A stretch of 64,000 nt of DNA from CAVQZC01 sp963718315. Its GTDB lineage: Bacteria; Actinomycetota; Thermoleophilia; Gaiellales; JAICJC01. The notes beneath the pieces were generated by a model. The model made no database searches, was not told the origin of the DNA, and worked only from the letters and a program-made list of their open reading frames with translations. The stretch lies in contig CAVQZC010000012.1 in the NCBI GenBank assembly GCA_963718315.1, forward strand, positions 62,001 through 126,000. Direction: 5' to 3'. The translations under genes and the position numbers were made by a program. Shown here one piece after another: positions 15,841 to 25,110 of the stretch. Numbering within the stretch: position 1 is the first letter of the stretch; each line of letters opens with the position of its first letter.

Positions 15841-17599
15841 ATGACCGTCGTTGACCCCCCCGATCTGCCTCTGTGGCCGACCGCGCGCCGCCTGCTCGGC
15901 CTCTGGCGCGAGGAATGGCGCTACGTCGCCATCGGCCTCGTTTGCGCGCTTGGCTACACCACGCTGTCGCTGGCAATCCCGTGTTCTGATCTCGCGGGCG
16001 ATCGACCGCGCGATCGTCCCCGGCCACATCTCCGACCTGTGGCCGTACATCGCCGGGATCCTGGTGCTCTCGGTCCTGCGGTTCTTCATCAACTTCACGC
16101 GCCGCTACGCGACCTCGCGCGTCGGCGTCCACATCGAGGCGCGGATGCGGGAGCTTCTCTACCGCTCATATCTCGACTTCCCGAGAGCGTTCTACGACCG
16201 GCATCCGACGGGGCAGGTGGTGTCGCGCGCGACCAACGACCTCTACCCGATCCGCTACTTCATCGGCTGGGGCATGGTGCAGGGCGTCCAGAGCCTGCTG
16301 ATGATCGTCGGTGCGGCCATCGTCCTGTCAGTGGTCAATGCGCGGCTGACGTTCTGGGCGATGCTGTCGCTGCCGCTGGTCGGGCTGCTGGCCTGGCTGT
16401 TCGCCCACCGGGTGATGCCGATCTCGCGCCAGGTGCAGGCGCGCAAGGGCGACGTCACCGAGGCGGCCGACGAGGCAGTCGTGGGGATCGAGATGGTGCA
16501 GGCATTCGGCCGCGAGGACGACGTGCAGTCGCGGTTCGGCACGCGGGCCGAGGCCGTCCGCGACGTGGTGCTCGAGCAGGCCGTGATCGAGGCCCACCAC
16601 CTGCCGGGACTCTATTTCCTGCCCACGCTGTCGATCGCGGCGGTGCTCTGGTTCGGGGGCGTCGACGTCATCAACGGGAACCTCCTGATCGGCCAGTTCG
16701 TGCTGTTCACGACGGTGCTGCTGCAGCTCGCGTGGCCGTTGGAGGCCCTGGGCTGGATCACCAACCTGGCGCAGCGGGCGACGGCGTCGGCCGGGCGCAC
16801 CTTCGCCTGGATCGAGGGGATCGACCGGCTGCCCGAGCCGGCCAACCCGGTCGACCCGCCGGTCGGCACGCCCTCGGTGGCGCTGCACGGCGTGCACTTC
16901 GCGTATGCCGACGAGGACGAGGTGCTGCGGGGAGTCGATCTGGCGGTGTCGCCGGGCGAGGTGGTCGCGGTCTGCGGCTCCACCGGCGCGGGCAAGACGA
17001 GCCTGCTGGGCCTGGTCGCACGTGCCTACGACCCGACCGCCGGGCGGGTGACGCTGGACGGCATCGACATCCGGCACCTGCGCCTCCATGACCTGCGCGC
17101 CCAGGTGGCCGTGGTCACCCAGAAGCCGGTGCTGTTCTCGGTCACGCTGCGCGACAACCTGACCATCGGCCGCCCCGGCGCCGAGTGGGACGAGGTGCTG
17201 GCGGCCTGCGAGGCGGCGGGCGTGAGCGAGTTCGTCGACGAGCTGCCCGACGGCTACGACACGCTGATCGGCGAGCGCGGCGTCAACCTGTCCGGCGGCC
17301 AGCGCCAGCGGGTCGCCCTGGCCCGGGCGCTGCTCACGTCGGCACGTGTTGTCGTGCTGGACGACCCTCTGTCCGCCGTCGACACCAGCACCGAGCGGTT
17401 GCTGCTCTCCCGGCTGCGGCCGGCTCTTGAAGGCCGGACCGTGCTCGTCGCAACCCAGCGCTATTCGACCGTCCGGCTGGCCGACCGCGCGGTCGTGCTG
17501 GAGGACGGCAAGATCGCCCAGCAGGGCGCGCCCGCCGACCTGCTGCTGCAGCCCGGCCCCTTCGCCGCCCTGTTTGGAGACGAGAGTGTCGCGGCGTAG
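15841..17599 (+). CDS. ABC exporter half-transporter 1 (permease-ATPase), one frameshift
   Basis: Starts at ATG 15841 and reads MTVVDPPDLPLWPTARRLL. An extra T at about 15982 shifts the frame, after which the protein continues with LISRAIDRAI to the end. Restored length is about 585 residues. It has six membrane segments, then an ATPase domain with Walker A GSTGAGKTS, LSGGQRQRVALARALL and LDDPLSAVD, and TQR replacing the usual switch-histidine THR. The aspartate after Walker B, where the catalytic Glu normally sits, marks a degenerate site typical of one half of heterodimeric exporters (BmrC/BmrD, TM287/288). Everything downstream is intact, so the shift is probably a sequencing error. Its partner follows after a palindrome-rich spacer. 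Confidence 0.85.
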
Positions 17600-17684
17600 G
17601 AGCTGGTCTCGGAACGCGCGGCGTCGTGAGGCGCAGGGCGCGGCGGTGGCGGCAAGGATCGAGCCGCGGGCGGAGCGCAGGCAA

Positions 17685-17705
17685 GGTGCAACCGTAGGTT
17701 GCACC
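17685..17705. repeat. Perfect hairpin 1 (9-bp arms, 3-nt loop)
   Basis: GGTGCAACC at 17685-17693 is followed by GTA and then its exact complement at 17697-17705. It sits 3 bp before hairpin 2. Confidence 0.8.
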
Positions 17706-17708
17706 GGT

Positions 17709-17744
17709 CAGAGTGGCTGTGTTATCCGAAACACAGCCACTCTG
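17709..17744. repeat. Perfect hairpin 2 (15-bp arms, 6-nt loop)
   Basis: CAGAGTGGCTGTGTT at 17709-17723 pairs exactly with 17730-17744 around ATCCGA. It ends just before the GGAGG (17746-17750) of the second exporter gene. It has no T-run, so it is not a classical terminator. It could be a repressor site, a translational control hairpin or a processing signal. Confidence 0.85.
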
Positions 17745-17755
17745 CGGAGGCCACG

Positions 17756-19552
17756 TTGAGCACCGCACGTGGCGTGGGACGCCGCCGCCGCCGTCGCGAA
17801 CCAGCCGCAACAGCCGGGCGGTCCGAGACCAGCTCTCATACCGGTCTTGCGAGGCTCATGCCGTACGTCGAGGGACGCCGCTGGCGGATGGTCGTGCTGG
17901 GCGCCGCGGCGATCGGGCAGGCAGCCGCCCAGACCGGCGGCTGGCTGCTGGTGCGGGCCGCGATCGACAGCGGGATCCAGACCGGCGACAAGCGCTTCCT
18001 GGCGGAGATGGTCGTGCTCTACCTGTTTGTCGCGGCAGCCGGCTGGGTGCTCTCGGCATACACGATCCGCGGGCTTGCGCAGCTCGGCCAGGTCGTCGTG
18101 CTCGGACTCCGCCGCGACCTGTTCGACCACCTGACGGCGCTCTCGCTGCGCTACTTCTCGGAGCAGCGCGCCGGCTGGATCATCGCCCGCCTGACCAGCG
18201 ACGTGGACGCGCTCTCCGACGTGCTGTCGCAGGGGCTGCCGACGCTGGTCGCAAACGTGGTGCTGCTGCCCACGGCCGCCATCGCCGTGTTCATCGTCGA
18301 CTGGCGGCTGGGCCTGATCGCCTTCGTCATCCTGCCGCCCACCTACATCCTGACCCGCTGGTTCCAGCGTCAGGCATCCGCCGCCCAGCTCGACGTCCGC
18401 AACCGGATCGCAGCCGTCACGGCGCAAATCGCCGAGTCGGTCTCGGGGATGGCGATCGTGCAGGCGTTCAACGCCGAGAAGCGGTTTCAGGCGACCTTCG
18501 ACGAGCTGAACATGGAGAACCGCACGGCGAACGTCCGCACGCAGACGCTGTTCTCGGTGTTCTTCCCGTCGATCGAGCTGCTGGGCATGGTCTCGACCGT
18601 TTGCGTCCTGGCGCTGGGCTCCCGGCTGTACACGGACGGCTCGCTCACGATCGGCACCCTGATCACCGCCGCCTACCTGCTGCAGCTCGTGTTCCAGCCG
18701 CTCCAGGAGCTGTCGGACGTGTACGGACAGCTCCAGGCCGCCGCAGCGGCGATGATCAAGATCGGCTCTGTGCTGGATGCCGAACCGGACATCGCCGACC
18801 ACCCGGCCGCCACGCCGATGCCGCCGATCGACGGCACGCTCCAGGTCGACGACGTGCGGTTCTCGTATGGATCGAACGAGGTCATCCACGGCATCGACTT
18901 CCTGGTCGAGCCGGGCGGCTGCATCGCGCTGGTCGGGCAGTCCGGCGGAGGCAAGTCGACCCTGGCCAAGCTGATCGCCCGTTTCTACGACCCCACCTAC
19001 GGGGCGGTGCGAGTCGACGGCCACGACCTGCGCGGCGTGCGCCTGCGCAGCTACCGCCGCCAGCTCGGCGTGGTGCTCCAGGACCCGTTCCTGTTTGCGG
19101 GCACGATCGCCGACAACATCCGGTTCGCCCGGCCGGACGCGACCGACGCCGAGGTCGCCGAGACGGCGGCCGCCGTCGGCGTCGACCGGGTGGCAGCACG
19201 GCTCCAGGGTGGCCTCGACCACGTGGTTCGCGAGGGCGGCGCCGGGCTGTCGGCCGGAGAGCGGCAGCTGATCTCGATCGCGCGGGCACTGCTCGCCAAC
19301 CCCCGGATCCTGATCCTCGACGAGGCCACGTCGAACATCGACCGGCCGACCGAGATCCTGATCGAGAACGCGCTCGACCGGCTGCTGAAGGGCCGCACCT
19401 CGGTGATCATCGCGCACCGCCTGGCGACCGTCCGGCGGGCAGACGAGGTGCTCGTCGTCGAGCGCGGCAGGGTCCTCCAGCGCGGTCCCGAGCGCGAGCT
19501 GATCGCGGTCGACGGCCCCTTCCGCCGGCTGGCGCACGAGCTCGACGTGTAG
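17756..19552 (+). CDS. ABC exporter half-transporter 2 (permease-ATPase)
   Basis: About 598 residues from TTG 17756, chosen because GGAGG lies 5 nt upstream; frame is open further up, but through the hairpins. A basic 35-residue leader precedes six membrane helices beginning RWRMVVLGAAAIGQAAAQTGG. The ATPase has Walker A GQSGGGKST, signature LSAGERQLISIARALL, Walker B ILILDEATSNID with catalytic Glu, and the H-loop AHRLATVR. This is the catalytically complete half of the pair, matching the degenerate upstream half. The heterodimer would export lipids or drugs. The N-terminus overlaps the right end of the repeat-bounded insert, so the first residues may have been acquired with it. Confidence 0.88.
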   Translation: MSTARGVGRRRRRREPAATAGRSETSSHTGLARLMPYVEGRRWRMVVLGAAAIGQAAAQTGGWLLVRAAIDSGIQTGDKRFLAEMVVLYLFVAAAGWVLSAYTIRGLAQLGQVVVLGLRRDLFDHLTALSLRYFSEQRAGWIIARLTSDVDALSDVLSQGLPTLVANVVLLPTAAIAVFIVDWRLGLIAFVILPPTYILTRWFQRQASAAQLDVRNRIAAVTAQIAESVSGMAIVQAFNAEKRFQATFDELNMENRTANVRTQTLFSVFFPSIELLGMVSTVCVLALGSRLYTDGSLTIGTLITAAYLLQLVFQPLQELSDVYGQLQAAAAAMIKIGSVLDAEPDIADHPAATPMPPIDGTLQVDDVRFSYGSNEVIHGIDFLVEPGGCIALVGQSGGGKSTLAKLIARFYDPTYGAVRVDGHDLRGVRLRSYRRQLGVVLQDPFLFAGTIADNIRFARPDATDAEVAETAAAVGVDRVAARLQGGLDHVVREGGAGLSAGERQLISIARALLANPRILILDEATSNIDRPTEILIENALDRLLKGRTSVIIAHRLATVRRADEVLVVERGRVLQRGPERELIAVDGPFRRLAHELDV

Positions 19553-19890
19553 ATCGGTGACTCCAAATGGACGCGGGGCTGGCCGTGCAACGCCCGCCCG
19601 GGCCGAGCCCGGGCTCGACGTTCGCGCTGCGGCGCGAACCGTCGCCTGGGTCTACCCACGGGGAGCGCACGTGCCACCAGCACGCACGCTCCCTGCGGCC
19701 AGCCCCAGGCTGGGGTTCGCACTCGCCCAGCCATCACCTCCATTTGAAGCCAACGATCAGATCCGCCGCAAACCCGCATGGGATGGCCGATTTCGGACGC
19801 TCGGGCACCCGTACTGCAAATCGATGACACCGTCCCCCAAAAGGGGGGATAGCCCGTGCCCCGAAGACCGATCACTCTGCGGAAGTGACC
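19553..19890. other. 338-bp structured intergenic region
   Basis: Between the exporter and the EAL-HDOD gene. It holds a GAGCCCGGGCTC palindrome (19605-19616), and a perfect 8-bp-arm hairpin GTTCGCGC/GCGCGAAC (19620-19639). It also holds a near-identical inverted pair, CTCCAAATGGA (19561-19571) and TCCATTTGAAG (19739-19749), with one mismatch. The C5-A4-G6 motif is at 19834-19848. I see no credible ORF. Confidence 0.5.
19833..19849. promoter_or_regulatory. C5-AAAA-G5 palindromic motif upstream of the EAL-HDOD gene
   Basis: TCCCCCAAAAGGGGGGA, centred about 50 bp before the start codon. A near-identical motif (TCCCCCTAAAGGGGGA) lies at 27823-27838, upstream of the other c-di-GMP gene. In both, ATCAC follows 22-24 nt downstream in the direction of the gene. 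Confidence 0.5.
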
Positions 19891-21261
19891 ATGTTCGCGG
19901 ACAACGCCGAGCCCTCGGAGGGCGCAGCGCCCCCGGAGGGCGGCGAGCTGATCCGTGGGCCGTGGACGCCGACCCGTCGGTTGTCGTCGTGGCCGCCTCC
20001 TTCGCTGTCCCAGGCGCTGGCCCAGAAGGGCGCGCCAACCGGCTCGACGACGTTCGTCGCCCGGCAGCCGATCTACGACGTCGCGATGGACGTCCACGCC
20101 TACGAGCTGCTGTTCCGCAGCGAGGCGGACGATGGTGCTGCCGGGGCGACCAACGGTTCCGACACCGACAGCGCGAACGCGATCGTTGCCACGTTTGCCG
20201 ACATCGGCCTGGAGAGCCTGATCGGCTCCACCCGCGCTGCGCTCAACGTGTCCGGGCCGTTCGTGCTCCGCCACGACCTTGCCGAGCTGCTGCCGCCCGA
20301 GCGGGTGACGCTGGACGTGGCCCGCGACGCGATGGGCGACGAGGCCGCCGTCTACGAGCTCGGCCGGCTGGCCAGGCTGGGTTTTGAGATTGCGATCGAC
20401 GACTACGCCGACGACGAGAACGGCCGCAAGCTGCTGGGGATCGCACAGATCGCGAAGCTGGACGCGCGCACCCGGACGCGGGACGAGATGGCCGTCCTGA
20501 TCACGGCGCTGCATGAGGCCGGCGTGCGGGTGGCGGTCGACCACCTCGACGACCAGGCCGCCTACGAGTTCTGCCGCTCCGCCGGCGCCGACCTGTTCCA
20601 GGGGGAGTTCTTCTGCCACCCCAAGACGATCACCGGACGCGGAGTGCCCACCAACCGGCTGGCTCAGCTCGAGCTGCTCGCCGCGGTCGAGAACCCGGCC
20701 TGCGAGATCGAGGACCTGGATGCGATCATCAGCCGCGACCTGTCGCTCAGCTACCGGCTGCTGCGCTGGATCAACTCCGCCTACTTCTCGCTGCCCCGTA
20801 CCGTCACCTCGGTGCGCGAGGCGGTCGTGCTGCTGGGCCTCCGCGCCGTCCGCAACTGGGCGACGCTGATCACGCTCGCCCATATCGACGACCAGCCCAG
20901 CGAGCTGGTGCGTACCGCGATGACGCGTGCCAAGATGGCCGAGCTGGTGGCGCTGGGGCTGGGCGAGCGCGACACCGAGGCGTACTTCACCGTCGGCCTG
21001 TTCTCGGCCCTCGACGCGCTGATGAACGCCCGCATGGAGGACCTGCTCGACAGCCTTCCGCTGGGCGAGGACGTCCGCTCGGCACTGCTGCGGCGCGAAG
21101 GGCCGATGGGTGACGCCCTGTCGTGGGTGATGGCGTACGAGCGCGGCCGCTTCGAGACGCTTGGCGGCCGCTCACCGGCCGACGGGATGCTGCGCGACGC
21201 CTACCTGCGGGCGATCGCCTGGGCCGACGAGACCTGCTCGGCCGTCCAGCTCGCCGCGTAG
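19891..21261 (+). CDS. EAL-HDOD (YuxH/CdgJ-type) signalling protein
   Basis: 456 residues from ATG 19891, with GGAAG 5 nt upstream; a GTG at 19885 would place the start inside that site. Residues about 55-260 form an EAL-like domain: FVARQPIYDVAMDVHAYELLFRSE, LNVSGPFVL, RVTLDVARDAM, FEIAIDDYADDENGRK and AKLDAR. The EAL tripeptide is ELL and several metal ligands are missing, so it more likely binds than hydrolyses c-di-GMP. Residues about 255-440 are an HDOD domain (LLRWINSAYFSLPRTVTSVREAVVLLGLRAVRNWATL). Such proteins coordinate motility, pili or biofilm signals. Together with the GGDEF-HD-GYP gene 6 kb away it suggests active c-di-GMP signalling. Confidence 0.87.
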   Translation: MFADNAEPSEGAAPPEGGELIRGPWTPTRRLSSWPPPSLSQALAQKGAPTGSTTFVARQPIYDVAMDVHAYELLFRSEADDGAAGATNGSDTDSANAIVATFADIGLESLIGSTRAALNVSGPFVLRHDLAELLPPERVTLDVARDAMGDEAAVYELGRLARLGFEIAIDDYADDENGRKLLGIAQIAKLDARTRTRDEMAVLITALHEAGVRVAVDHLDDQAAYEFCRSAGADLFQGEFFCHPKTITGRGVPTNRLAQLELLAAVENPACEIEDLDAIISRDLSLSYRLLRWINSAYFSLPRTVTSVREAVVLLGLRAVRNWATLITLAHIDDQPSELVRTAMTRAKMAELVALGLGERDTEAYFTVGLFSALDALMNARMEDLLDSLPLGEDVRSALLRREGPMGDALSWVMAYERGRFETLGGRSPADGMLRDAYLRAIAWADETCSAVQLAA

Positions 21262-21280
21262 TCCGACCCCGGCGCGCCGG

Positions 21281-21607
21281 CTACTGCTCGGCGGAGTCCT
21301 CGTCGTCGGCGAACAGGTCCTCGCCGCCCAGCTTGCCGACGCGCGCGATCGGCTCGAGCTCGCGGGCGTAGGAGTGGAAGGTGTGCATCGTCAGACCGGC
21401 AGCCTCGAACGGCCGGTCGAACTGGACGACCACCGCATCGCCGTTCACGCGCTGCACCGTCCCCATCGCGCCGTCTTCGGGCCCGTGACCCGGAATCGCC
21501 TCGTCGGCGCGGCGGAAGCGCACTCGATCGCCGGCCTTCAGGACCGGCGTTCGCGGCCGGTCGAGCGGCGTGCGAGTCGGAATCGGCGCGGCGTGGTACA
21601 TGGCCAT
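21281..21607 (-). CDS. Small conserved-type hypothetical protein (beta-barrel-like)
   Basis: 108 residues from ATG 21607 (MAMYHAAPI); an alternative ATG lies at 21601. The central stretch LKAGDRVRFRRADEAIP followed by GAMGTVQRVNGDAVVVQFDRPF reads like a small SH3/KOW-type barrel. The C-terminus is acidic (GGEDLFADDEDSAEQ). A minus-strand TACACT ends 9 nt before the start, consistent with leaderless expression. It is divergent from the secreted protein gene and convergent with the EAL-HDOD gene. I cannot name a function; nucleic-acid or protein binding would be the default guess for such a fold. Confidence 0.65.
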   Translation of the reverse strand: MAMYHAAPIPTRTPLDRPRTPVLKAGDRVRFRRADEAIPGHGPEDGAMGTVQRVNGDAVVVQFDRPFEAAGLTMHTFHSYARELEPIARVGKLGGEDLFADDEDSAEQ

Positions 21608-21691
21608 GACGGCGAGAGTGTAACGACCGGCGGCGACCCACCCCCCGAACAGGTGGCGACGCAGCCGTCCCGCAGGCCGATACTGAACCCC

Positions 21692-22609
21692 ATGAAGGTC
21701 TCCCGAGGGGTCGCTGGGGCCGTGATCGCCACCTGTGCCTGGCTTGCCGGCGCCGGTACACCGTTCGCGCATGCCGTGCCGAGCACGGCCGCCTGCCCGA
21801 TGTTCCCGTCCAGCAACGTCTGGAACAGGCCGGTGTCCTCGCTGCCCGTGGCGCGCAACTCGGCGGCCATGATCAGGGCGATCGGGCTTTCGACCGGCCT
21901 GCACCCGGATTTCGGCAGCTACGCAGGCTACGGCATCCCGTTCAACGTCGTCGGCGCCAATCAGGCGACGACACACGTGACATTCCAGTACGCACGGGAG
22001 TCGAACCCGGGCCCCTATCCGATCCCGGCGGCCCCGCGGATCGAGGCCGGCAGCGACCGCCACATGCTGATCTTCAACAATGCCGCGTGCAAGCTGTTCG
22101 AGATGTGGGACGTCCACCACACGTCCTCTGGCTGGCACGCCGGCTCCGGTGCGATCTGGAACCTGCGGTCGAACGCGCTGCGCCCCGCGGGCTGGACGAG
22201 CGCTGACGCGGCCGGCCTCCCGATTCTGCCCGGCCTGGCCCGCTACTCACAGGTCGCGAACGGCTCGATCGACCACGCGCTCCGATTCACCGCCCCGGCG
22301 ACGTGCGCCGGGTACATCTACCCGGCCCGTCATGAGGCGGGCTCCGGAAGCTGCGCCGTGCGGCCGCCGATGGGGCTGCGGGTGCGTCTGAAGGCCTCGT
22401 TCGACGTCTCCAGGCTGAGCCCGCAGGCTCGGGTGATCGCAAACGCCCTCAAGAAGTACGGGATGATCCTGGCGGACAACGGCTCGCCCTGGTACGTCAG
22501 CGGCGTCTCGAACCCGAGTTGGAACGACACCGACCTGCACTCGCTTGACCGGATCACCGGCGCCGACCTGGTCGTGGTCGACACCAGCCACCTGCGCAAC
22601 GGCCCGTAA
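21692..22609 (+). CDS. Secreted protein of unknown function
   Basis: 305 residues from ATG 21692. A signal peptide is clear: MKVSRGVAGAVIATCAWLAG, then TPFAHA as the likely cleavage site. The mature part begins STAACPMFPSSNVWNRPVSSLP and contains HPDFGSYAGYGIPFNVV, SDRHMLIFNNAACKLFEMWDV and WYVSGVSNPSWNDTDLHSLDRI. The cysteine spacing suggests disulfides. Homologues that I remember are all hypothetical exported proteins from Actinobacteria and Chloroflexi. The many aromatic and Asn/Asp residues would suit carbohydrate binding, but no catalytic motif is recognisable. It lies 62 bp upstream of the copper-type fusion gene. Confidence 0.8.
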   Translation: MKVSRGVAGAVIATCAWLAGAGTPFAHAVPSTAACPMFPSSNVWNRPVSSLPVARNSAAMIRAIGLSTGLHPDFGSYAGYGIPFNVVGANQATTHVTFQYARESNPGPYPIPAAPRIEAGSDRHMLIFNNAACKLFEMWDVHHTSSGWHAGSGAIWNLRSNALRPAGWTSADAAGLPILPGLARYSQVANGSIDHALRFTAPATCAGYIYPARHEAGSGSCAVRPPMGLRVRLKASFDVSRLSPQARVIANALKKYGMILADNGSPWYVSGVSNPSWNDTDLHSLDRITGADLVVVDTSHLRNGP

Positions 22610-22671
22610 CGGGGTTCCAACCGCGCGGGGTCGGTTAATCCGCCGGGTACGCTTGTCGCGTTAGAAGGCCA

Positions 22672-25110
22672 ATGTCTCCCCGCCGCGCGCTGGTCGTATC
22701 ACTCGCCCTCCTGGGGCCGCTGGTGCTGCCCGCGGCCGCCGACGCGCACGCGTATCTGCTGCGGACGGTGCCCGCCGAGGGCACGGTGGTGGCGAAGGCG
22801 CCGGCCGCCATCCGCCTGATCTTCGACTCGCCGATCACCGCGGTCGCAAACGCCAACCACGTCGTCGCGTCGGACAACACCTCGGTGATGTCCGGGCCGG
22901 CCTACGTCGCGCCCGACCACCGCACCCTGGTGCTCCCGCTCGAGCACAACCTGCCGGACGGGGACTACACGGTGCGGTGGTCGATCGTGTCGGACGACGG
23001 CCACTTCGAGTCGGGGGTGCTCGCCATCGGCGTCGGCGCAGGCCAGCCGCCGCCACAGGCGGCGTCCGCCTCGACGTCGACCACCAACATCCCCTACCTG
23101 ATCGCGCGCTGGATCTACTTCACCGGCCTGCTGCTGCTGATCGGCGGCGCGGTCTACCGGGTCGCGGTGTTCCTGCCGATCGCCCGCCAGATCCCCGCCC
23201 AGCCGCGCAAGCTGGCGCTGCTCCGGGAGCGGCACCGGGCGAACGCCCTGCTCGCCATCTCGGCCGTTCTGGCCCTGGGCGGCGCCTGGGTTGCGCTCAC
23301 CCTCCAGGGAGCCGAGGTCGCAGGGGTCTCGTTCTGGCAGGCGTTCAACCACAACGGCCCCGTCGCGTCGGCACTGGATGCGACCCGGTTCGGACGCGAG
23401 TTCGGGCGCGGCGTCGACCTGACCGCCGTGTTCACGGTGCTGGCTGCCCTCGCCTACGCCGTGGCCGATCGCAGCAAGCTGCTGCTGGTGCTGGGCCCGG
23501 CGGCGCTGGTGACAGGCGTCTGGGCGCTGGCGGTGCCTGCGTTGTCCGGTCACGCGACGGACGCCGGCAGCGACTGGCTGACGGTGGTGGTCGACGTCGT
23601 CCACATCGGCGCGGCGGCCGTCTGGCTCGGCGGCCTGGCCCAGATGCTGGCGGTGACGCCCCATGCGACCCGCGGGCTCCCCGCCGGCGACCAGGCCCGC
23701 GTTCGCGAGCAGCTGGCCCGGCGCTTCTCGCAGATCGCCCTGGTCAGCGTCATCGTGCTGGCCGTGTCAGGCGTCATCCGGGCGCTGTGGGAGGTCAGCT
23801 CGGTCTCCGAGCTGTGGACGACCGGCTACGGCCGAGTGCTGATCGCAAAGACCGTCCTGTTCGCGGTGCTGCTTGTGATCGGATACCGGAACCGCGCGAT
23901 CCTGACCGACTTCGGGAAGCTGGGGCGAAACGTGAGAGCCGAGCTGGCCATCGGAGTGGCGGTGGTCGCGGCCGTCGCGGTGCTGACCAACCTGGCGCCG
24001 GCGAATGCCCCCGCCCAGGACGCGGCGCCTCCTGCGGGCGGCGTGGCGTCGATCCGGCTGGGCGGCGGCCAGCTGCGGCTCTGGCCGGGGCTGGCCGGCC
24101 AGAACGCGGTCAGCCTGAAGCCGGTGAACGGCGCCACCAGCGCAGTGCTCCGCGTGACCACGCCCGGCCGTACGGTCTCCGCAGCGCTGCGTCCGCTCGG
24201 CAACGGCACGCTGGGCGGCTTCGTGCCCCGCCTTCCGGCAGGCACGCTGCCCGCAGTGCTGATCGCGGATGGCCGCCGGTGGCAGACGACGCTCTCGATC
24301 GGGCCGGCCCCGACCGTCCCCGGCACGGCGCCCCAGCCGCTGCGGGTCGGGCCGGTGGCGGGGGCCGAAGCGTCAGACCTGGCGGTGATCGGGCAGCGCA
24401 TGGGCCGCCACCGCCTGCGGCTGACGCTCCTCTCCCAGAGCGGCTCCTCGCCGCGGAACGTGCTGATCGTCGCCGGCGGCCGGCTGGCCGAGCCGTGCCA
24501 GGGAACGGCCACCGTCTGCTACGTGGTGCCCACGCCGGCAACGGCTGCTGCGATCGGGGTCCGCGTGTCACGGCCGACCCGTGCGCACCCGGTGGCCGGC
24601 ACGCTCGAGCTGCCGGCGGCCGACGCGGCGCCCGCGCGTCATCTGGTCGCCGAGACCGCGATCGCGTTCCGCAACCTCCGCTCGTTCCGCGCCGAGAACC
24701 ATCTCGCCTCCGACGCCAAGCACGCCGTCGACACGACCTACGTGGTGCAGGCTCCTGACCGGGTGTCGATCGACGTCCACGGCGGCCTTGACTCGCGCAT
24801 CATCGGCTTCGACCGCTGGGACCGCCAGGCCGGCCAGGCGACCTGGAAGCGCTCGAAGACACCCCGCCAGCAGGAGCCTGATCCCTACTGGGCGCCAGGG
24901 GCAACCGCCGCCTACGTCGCGTCGCAGACGCCGCGCACGCTCGACGTGACGCTAGCGGTGGGCGAGCCGAGCGGGCCCGTGGTCTTTCGGATCACGGTCG
25001 ATCGGCGGACGCTTCTGGTCACCGACCTGCACATGACCACGACGGCGCATTTCATGGTAGAGCGCGAGCTGCAGTTCAACCGGGCTCCCCCGGTACGGCC
25101 GCCGGTCTAG
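22672..25110 (+). CDS. CopC-CopD fusion, copper resistance/uptake-type membrane protein
   Basis: 812 residues. A signal peptide ends at ADA, leaving mature HAYLLRTVPAEG, so the N-terminal histidine that binds Cu(II) in CopC is present. CopC continues to about residue 125 (FDSPITAVANA, LPDGDYTVRWSIVSDDGHFESG). Residues about 135-445 are a CopD domain with eight membrane helices, including HIGAAAVWLGGLAQML. Residues about 450-812 form an extra extracytoplasmic beta-rich region, longer than usual, ending in a domain with HLVAETAIAFRNLRSFR. Such fusions (YcnJ-like) handle copper at the membrane. The 3' end overlaps the convergent DUF5317 gene by 159 bp. Confidence 0.87.
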   Translation: MSPRRALVVSLALLGPLVLPAAADAHAYLLRTVPAEGTVVAKAPAAIRLIFDSPITAVANANHVVASDNTSVMSGPAYVAPDHRTLVLPLEHNLPDGDYTVRWSIVSDDGHFESGVLAIGVGAGQPPPQAASASTSTTNIPYLIARWIYFTGLLLLIGGAVYRVAVFLPIARQIPAQPRKLALLRERHRANALLAISAVLALGGAWVALTLQGAEVAGVSFWQAFNHNGPVASALDATRFGREFGRGVDLTAVFTVLAALAYAVADRSKLLLVLGPAALVTGVWALAVPALSGHATDAGSDWLTVVVDVVHIGAAAVWLGGLAQMLAVTPHATRGLPAGDQARVREQLARRFSQIALVSVIVLAVSGVIRALWEVSSVSELWTTGYGRVLIAKTVLFAVLLVIGYRNRAILTDFGKLGRNVRAELAIGVAVVAAVAVLTNLAPANAPAQDAAPPAGGVASIRLGGGQLRLWPGLAGQNAVSLKPVNGATSAVLRVTTPGRTVSAALRPLGNGTLGGFVPRLPAGTLPAVLIADGRRWQTTLSIGPAPTVPGTAPQPLRVGPVAGAEASDLAVIGQRMGRHRLRLTLLSQSGSSPRNVLIVAGGRLAEPCQGTATVCYVVPTPATAAAIGVRVSRPTRAHPVAGTLELPAADAAPARHLVAETAIAFRNLRSFRAENHLASDAKHAVDTTYVVQAPDRVSIDVHGGLDSRIIGFDRWDRQAGQATWKRSKTPRQQEPDPYWAPGATAAYVASQTPRTLDVTLAVGEPSGPVVFRITVDRRTLLVTDLHMTTTAHFMVERELQFNRAPPVRPPV

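Larger units (their letters stand above)
17600..17835. mobile_element. Possible MITE-like insert with terminal inverted repeats
   Basis: A perfect 14-bp inverted repeat, GAGCTGGTCTCGGA at 17600-17613 and its complement at 17822-17835, brackets 236 bp. Beyond the 14 bp, pairing continues with 2 mismatches to about 22 bp (17600-17621 with 17814-17835). The left end begins one base after the stop codon of the first exporter gene. The right end lies inside the N-terminal codons of the second. Inside are two further perfect hairpins. No transposase is present. No second copy was seen in this window, and no target-site duplication is obvious. Confidence 0.4.

Noticed and set aside
17600..17755. Intrinsic terminator between exporter halves
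   Set aside because: Both hairpins are strong but neither is followed by T residues; a ribosome-binding site follows directly, so a control element fits better.
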